A stretch of 64,000 nt of DNA, taken from positions 30,082,637 through 30,146,636 of the forward strand of contig CM066994.1 of assembly GCA_033977485.1 (NCBI GenBank). The letters are read 5' to 3'. Below the pieces are notes generated by a model that saw only the letters and a program-made list of their open reading frames with translations, was not told the DNA's origin and ran no database searches. How positions within the stretch are numbered: position 1 is the stretch's first letter; the number at the start of each line of letters is the position of its first letter. Below are positions 59,100-64,000 of this stretch, in pieces. The DNA comes from Hydrangea macrophylla (Eukaryota; Streptophyta; Magnoliopsida; Cornales; Hydrangeaceae). Both the position numbers and the translations under genes were made by a program.

Positions 59100-62000
59100 A
59101 GTTTGTGGGGGACTCAAGACAACTGTGGGGGATTCTTGACAATTGTGGGGAATTCTCCTACAACAGTTGTCATCTCCCATATTGCATATTTGTTCATTAT
59201 TCCCCATATTTGCTTAAAATCCCTCACAGTTTGTTTAGAATCCGCCACAAATTTATAAGAATCCTCAACTGTTTGTTAAGAATCCCCCACAAATTTTTAA
59301 GAATCCCCCACTTTTGTTAGGAATCCCCCACAAAATATCCCAATGGAATATGGGGGGTTCTTAAGCAATGTGAGGGATTCTTAACAATTTGTTCCTCGTT
59401 CCCCATATTTGTTAATTATACCCCACAATCAGTTAAGAATCCTCCACTGTTTGTTAAGGATACCCCACAGAATACCCCAATTGAATATGGGGGATTCTTA
59501 ACCAGTGTGAGGGATTCTTAACAATTTGTTCATCATTCTCCATGTTTGTTAATTATAGCCCACAGTTTGTTAAGAATCCCCCATGTACAACAGTTTGTGG
59601 GGGACTCTAAACAAACTGTAGGGGATTCTTTACAATTGTGGGGGATTCCCCAACAATAGTTGTCATCTCCCATGTTGCTGTTCATTATTCCTTATATTTG
59701 CTAAAACCACCCACAGTTTGTTAACAATCCCCCACTTTTGTTAAGGATCCCCCACAAAATACCCCAATGGAATATGGGGGATTCTTAACCAATGTTAGGG
59801 ATTCTTAACAATATGTTCATCATTCCCCATATTTGTTAATTATACCCCACAACTACTTAAGAATCCTCCACTTTTGTTAAGGATCCCCCACAAAATACCC
59901 CAATGGAATATGGGGGATTCTTAACCAATGTGAGAGATTCTTAACAATTTATTCATCATTCCCCATATTTGTTAATTATACCCCACAGTTAGTTAAGAAT
60001 CCTCCATATCCCATAGTTTGTAGGGACTCAAGACAACTGTGGGGGATTCTTGACAATTGTGGGGAATTCTCCTACAATAGTTGTAATCTCCCATATTGCA
60101 TATTTGTTCAGTTTTCCCCATATTTGATTAAAATCCCCCACAGTTTATTTAGAATCCACCACAAATTTATAAGAATCCACCACTGTTTGTTAAGAATCCC
60201 CCACAAATTTTTATGAATTCCCCACTTTTGTTAAGAATCCCCCACAAAATACCCGAATGGAATATGGTGGATTCTTAAGCAATGTGAGAGATTCTTAACA
60301 ATTTGTTCATCATTCCCCATATTTGTTAATTATACCCCACAATTAGTTAAGAATCCTCCACTGTTTGTTAAGGATCCCACACAGAATACCCCAATGGAAT
60401 ATGGGGATTCTTAACCAATGTGAGGGATTCATAACAATTTGTTCATCATTCTCCATGTTTGTTAATTATACCCCACAGTTTGTTAAGAATCCCCCATCTA
60501 CAATAGCTTGTGGGGGACTCTAAACAAACTGTAGGGGATTCTTTACGATTGTGGGGGATTCCCCTACAATTGTTGTCCTCTCCCATGTTGCATATTTGTT
60601 CATTATTTCCTATATTTACTAATAAACCCCCACAATTTCTTAAGAATCCCCCACATATTTTTAACAATCCCCCACTTTTGTTATGGATCTCCCACAAAAT
60701 ACCCCAATGGAATATGGGGGATTCTTAACCGATGTGAGGGATTCTTAACAATTTATTTATCATTCCCCATATTTGTTAATTGTACCCCATGGTTAGTTAA
60801 GAATCCTCCATATCCCATAGTTTGTGGGGGACTCAAGACAACTGTGGGGGATTCTTGACAATTGTGGGGAATTCTCCTACAACAGTTGTCATCTCCCATA
60901 TTGCATATTTGTTCATTATTCCCCATATTTGCTTAAAATCCCTCACAGTTTGTTTAGAATCCGCCACAAATTTATAAGAATCCCCAACTGTTTGTTAAGA
61001 ATCCCCCACAAATTTTTAAGAATCCCCCACTTTTGTTAGGAATCCCCCACAAAATATCCCAATGGAATATGGGGGGTTCTTAAGCAATGTGAGGGATTCT
61101 TAACAATTTGTTCCTCGTTCCCCATATTTGTTAATTATACCCCACAATCAGTTAAGAATCCTCCACTGTTTGTTAAGGATACCCCACAGAATACCCCAAT
61201 TGAATATGGGGGATTCTTAACCAGTGTGAGGGATTCTTAACAATTTGTTCATCATTCTCCATGTTTGTTAATTATAGCCCACAGTTTGTTAAGAATCCCC
61301 CATGTACAACAGTTTGTGGGGGACTCTAAACAAACTGTAGGGGATTCTTTACAATTGTGGGGGATTCCCCAACAATAGTTGTCATCTCCCATGTTGCTGT
61401 TCATTATTCCTTATATTTGCTAAAACCACCCACAGTTTGTTAACAATCCCCCACTTTTGTTAAGGATCCCCCACAAAATACCCCAATGGAATATGGGGGA
61501 TTCTTAACCAATGTGAGGGATTCTTAACAATATGTTCATCATTCCCCATATTTGTTAATTATACCCCACAACTACTTAAGAATCCTCCACTTTTGTTAAG
61601 GATCCCCCACAAAATACCCCAATGGAATATGGGGGATTCTTAACCAATGTGAGAGATTCTTAACAATTTATTCATCATTTCCCATATTTGTTAATTATAC
61701 CCCACAGTTAGTTAAGAATCCTCCATATCCCATAGTTTGTAGGGACTCAAGACAACTGTGGGGGATTCTTGACAATTGTGGGGAATTCTCCTACAATAGT
61801 TGTAATCTCCCATATTGCATATTTGTTCAGTTTTCCCCATATTTGATTAAAATCCCCCACAGTTTATTTAGAATCCACCACAAATTTATAAGAATCCACC
61901 ACTGTTTGTTAAGAATCCCCCACAAATTTTTATGAATTCCCCACTTTTGTTAAGAATCCCCCACAAAATACCCCAATGGAATATGGTGGATTCTTAAGCA

Positions 62001-62537
62001 ATGTGAGAGATTCTTAACAATTTGTTCATCATTCCCCATATTTGTTAATTATACCCCACAATTAGTTAAGAATCCTCCACTGTTTGTTAAGGATCCCACA
62101 CAGAATACCCCAATGGAATATGGGGATTCTTAACTAATGTGAGGGATTCATAACAATTTGTTCATCATTCTCCATGTTTGTTAATTATACCCCACAGTTT
62201 GTTAAGAATCCCCCATCTACAATAGCTTGTGGGGGACTCTAAACAAACTGTAGGGGATTCTTTACGATTGTGGGGGATTCCCCTACAATTGTTGTCCTCT
62301 CCCATGTTGCATATTTGTTCATTATTTCCTATATTTACTAATAAACCCCCACAATTTCTTAAGAATCCCCCACATATTTTTAACAATCCCCCACTTTTGT
62401 TATGGATCTCCCACAAAATACCCCAATGGAATATGGGGGATTCTTAACCGATGTGAGGGATTCTTAACAATTTATTTATCATTCCCCATATTTGTTAATT
62501 GTACCCCATGGTTAGTTAAGAATCCTCCATATCCCAT
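59100..62537. repeat. Tandem 1719-bp higher-order repeat, two near-identical units
   Basis: Units 59100-60818 and 60819-62537 are in phase with an offset of exactly 1719 bp and differ at few sites. A third, more diverged copy with partly different content follows to the window edge. Confidence 0.88.
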
Positions 62538-64000
62538 AGTTTGTGGGGGACTCAAGACAACTGTGGGGGATTCTTGACAATTTTGGGGAATTCCGCTACA
62601 ATAGTTGTCATCTCTCATGTTTCATATTTGTTCATTATTCCCCATATTTGCTTAAAATCTCCCACAGTTTGTTTAGAATTCCCCACAAATTTATAAGAAT
62701 CCCCCACTGTTTGTTAAGGATCCCCACAAAATACCCCAATGGAATATGAGGGATTCTCAACCAATATGAGGGATTATTAACAATTTGTTCATCGTTCTCC
62801 ATGTTTGTTAATTATACCCCACAGTTTGTTAAGAATCCCCCATATACAACAGTTTGTGGGGGACTCTAGACAAACTGTGGGGGATTCTTTACATTTGTGG
62901 GGGATTCCCCTATAATAGTTGTCATCTCCCATGTTACATATTTGTTCATTATTCTCCATATTCGGAAAAACCCCCCACAGTTTGTTAAGAATACCCCACT
63001 TTTGTTAAAGAATACCCCATTTACAAAAGTTTGTGGGGGATTCTTTACAATTGTGGGGGATTCCCCTACAATAGTTGTCATCTCCCATGTTGCTGTTCAT
63101 TATTCCTTATATTTGCTAAAACCACCCACAGTTTGTTAACAATCCCCCACTTTTGTTAAGGATCCCCCACAAAATACCCCAATGGAATATGGGGGATTCT
63201 TAACCAATGTGAGGGATTCTTAACAATATGTTCATCATTCCCCATATTTGTTAATTATACCCCACAACTACTTAAGAATCCTCCTCTTTTGTTAAGGATC
63301 CTCCACAAAATACCCCAATGGAATATGGGGGATTCTTAACCAATGTGAGAGATTCTTAACAATTTATTCATCATTCCCCATATTTGTTAATTATACCCCA
63401 CAGTTAGTTAAGAATCCTCCATATCCCATAGTTTGTAGAGACTCAAGACAACTGTGGGGGATTCTTGACAATTGTGGGGAATTCTCCTACAATAGTTGTC
63501 ATCTCCCATATTGCATATTTGTTCATTTTTCCCCATATTTGCTTAAAATCCCTCACAGTTTATTTAGAATCCACCACAAATTTATAAGAATCCACCACTG
63601 TTTGTTAAGAATCCCCCACAAATTTTTATGAATTCCCCACTTTTGTTAAGAATCCCCCACAAAATACCCCAATGGAATATGGTGGATTCTTAAGCAATGT
63701 GAGAGATTCTTAACAATTTGTTCATCATTCCCCATATTTGTTAATTATACCCCACAATTAGTTAAGAATCCTCCACTGTTTGTTAAGGATCCCACACAGA
63801 ATACCCCAATGGAATATGGGGATTCTTAACCAATGTGAGGGATTCATAACAATTTGTTCATCATTCTCCATGTTTGTTAATTATACCCCACAGTTTGTTA
63901 AGAATCCCCCATCTACAATAGCTTGTGGGGGACTCTAAACAACCTGTAGGGGATTCTTTACAATTGTGGGGGATTCCCCTACAATTGTTGTCCTCTCCCA

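Larger units (their letters stand above)
47760..64000. repeat. Complex satellite array (at least 16.2 kb)
   Basis: Continuous tandem repeats to the window edge. The smallest unit is about 20-21 bp, AAGAATCCCCCAC plus TTTGTT-like spacer, in runs such as 49168-49215. It occurs in both orientations (GTGGGGGATTCTT). Monomers, marked by TTGTTCATnATTCCCCATATTTG, recur every ~135-190 bp; the marker GTTGTCATCTCCC often repeats at 174-177 bp. Monomer types alternate in higher-order blocks. No transposon interrupts it. Recurrent 60-125-codon ORFs are by-products of the repeat. It may be a heterochromatic or centromere-near satellite, but sequence alone does not show this. Confidence 0.95.

Noticed and set aside
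47760..64000. CRISPR-like array of palindromic repeats
   Set aside because: Units have no unique spacers of constant length, there are no cas genes and the context is a plant genome; it is a satellite.

Overview
The window is flowering-plant nuclear DNA, probably eudicot. It holds a spliced plant-type arginase gene with consensus GT-AG introns, plant lineages of Ty3/gypsy (Tat and Tekay/Del-like), Ty1/copia remnants, L1-type LINE 3' ends, a tRNA-derived SINE, many MITEs, hAT- and CACTA-type DNA transposons, and a long satellite array. No bacterial genes, CRISPR arrays, rRNA genes or convincing tRNA genes were seen. The only host gene that looks intact is arginase.

Layout. (1) 1-7666: a decayed Tat-lineage Ty3/gypsy retrotransposon on the minus strand, cut by the window edge. 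It keeps one 1147-bp LTR, gag, protease, reverse transcriptase, a second (archaeal-type) RNase H and part of integrase, with two in-frame stops and three frameshifts. (2) 7667-12277: AT-rich intergenic DNA and the probable arginase promoter/leader, loaded with 9-bp-TSD MITEs and a SINE with a 16-bp TSD. (3) 12278-23785 (+): arginase, six coding exons, 346 codons plus stop, all Mn ligands present. Its introns hold a LINE 3' end, a copia gag remnant, fold-backs, Mutator-like MITEs, a Harbinger-like MITE and two hAT-like elements. (4) 24440-24926: copia LTR plus pol C-terminus, truncated at the next element. (5) 24927-47759: a CACTA (En/Spm) element with 17-bp TIRs and palindromic subterminal repeats. 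It carries a captured, broken novel-plant-SNARE (NPSN) gene and is the nest for a young 10.3-kb Tekay-like gypsy element (29965-40288, intact polyprotein, LTRs differing at five sites), a LINE insertion with a 13-bp TSD (40649-41072) and a 2930-bp solo LTR with a 5-bp TSD (41316-44245). (6) 47760-64000: an uninterrupted complex satellite built on a ~21-bp motif present in both orientations, organised in ~135-190-bp monomers and in kilobase higher-order repeats, running off the right edge.

Interplay. Arginase would act alone in mitochondrial arginine breakdown, and nothing here forms a gene cluster with it. The rest is a nested transposon history: copia remnant, CACTA with a host-gene fragment, then gypsy, LINE and solo LTR inside the CACTA, beside a satellite block. 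The most unusual items are the satellite architecture and its junction with the CACTA end, the captured SNARE, and a CpG-dense tandem module inside the solo LTR.
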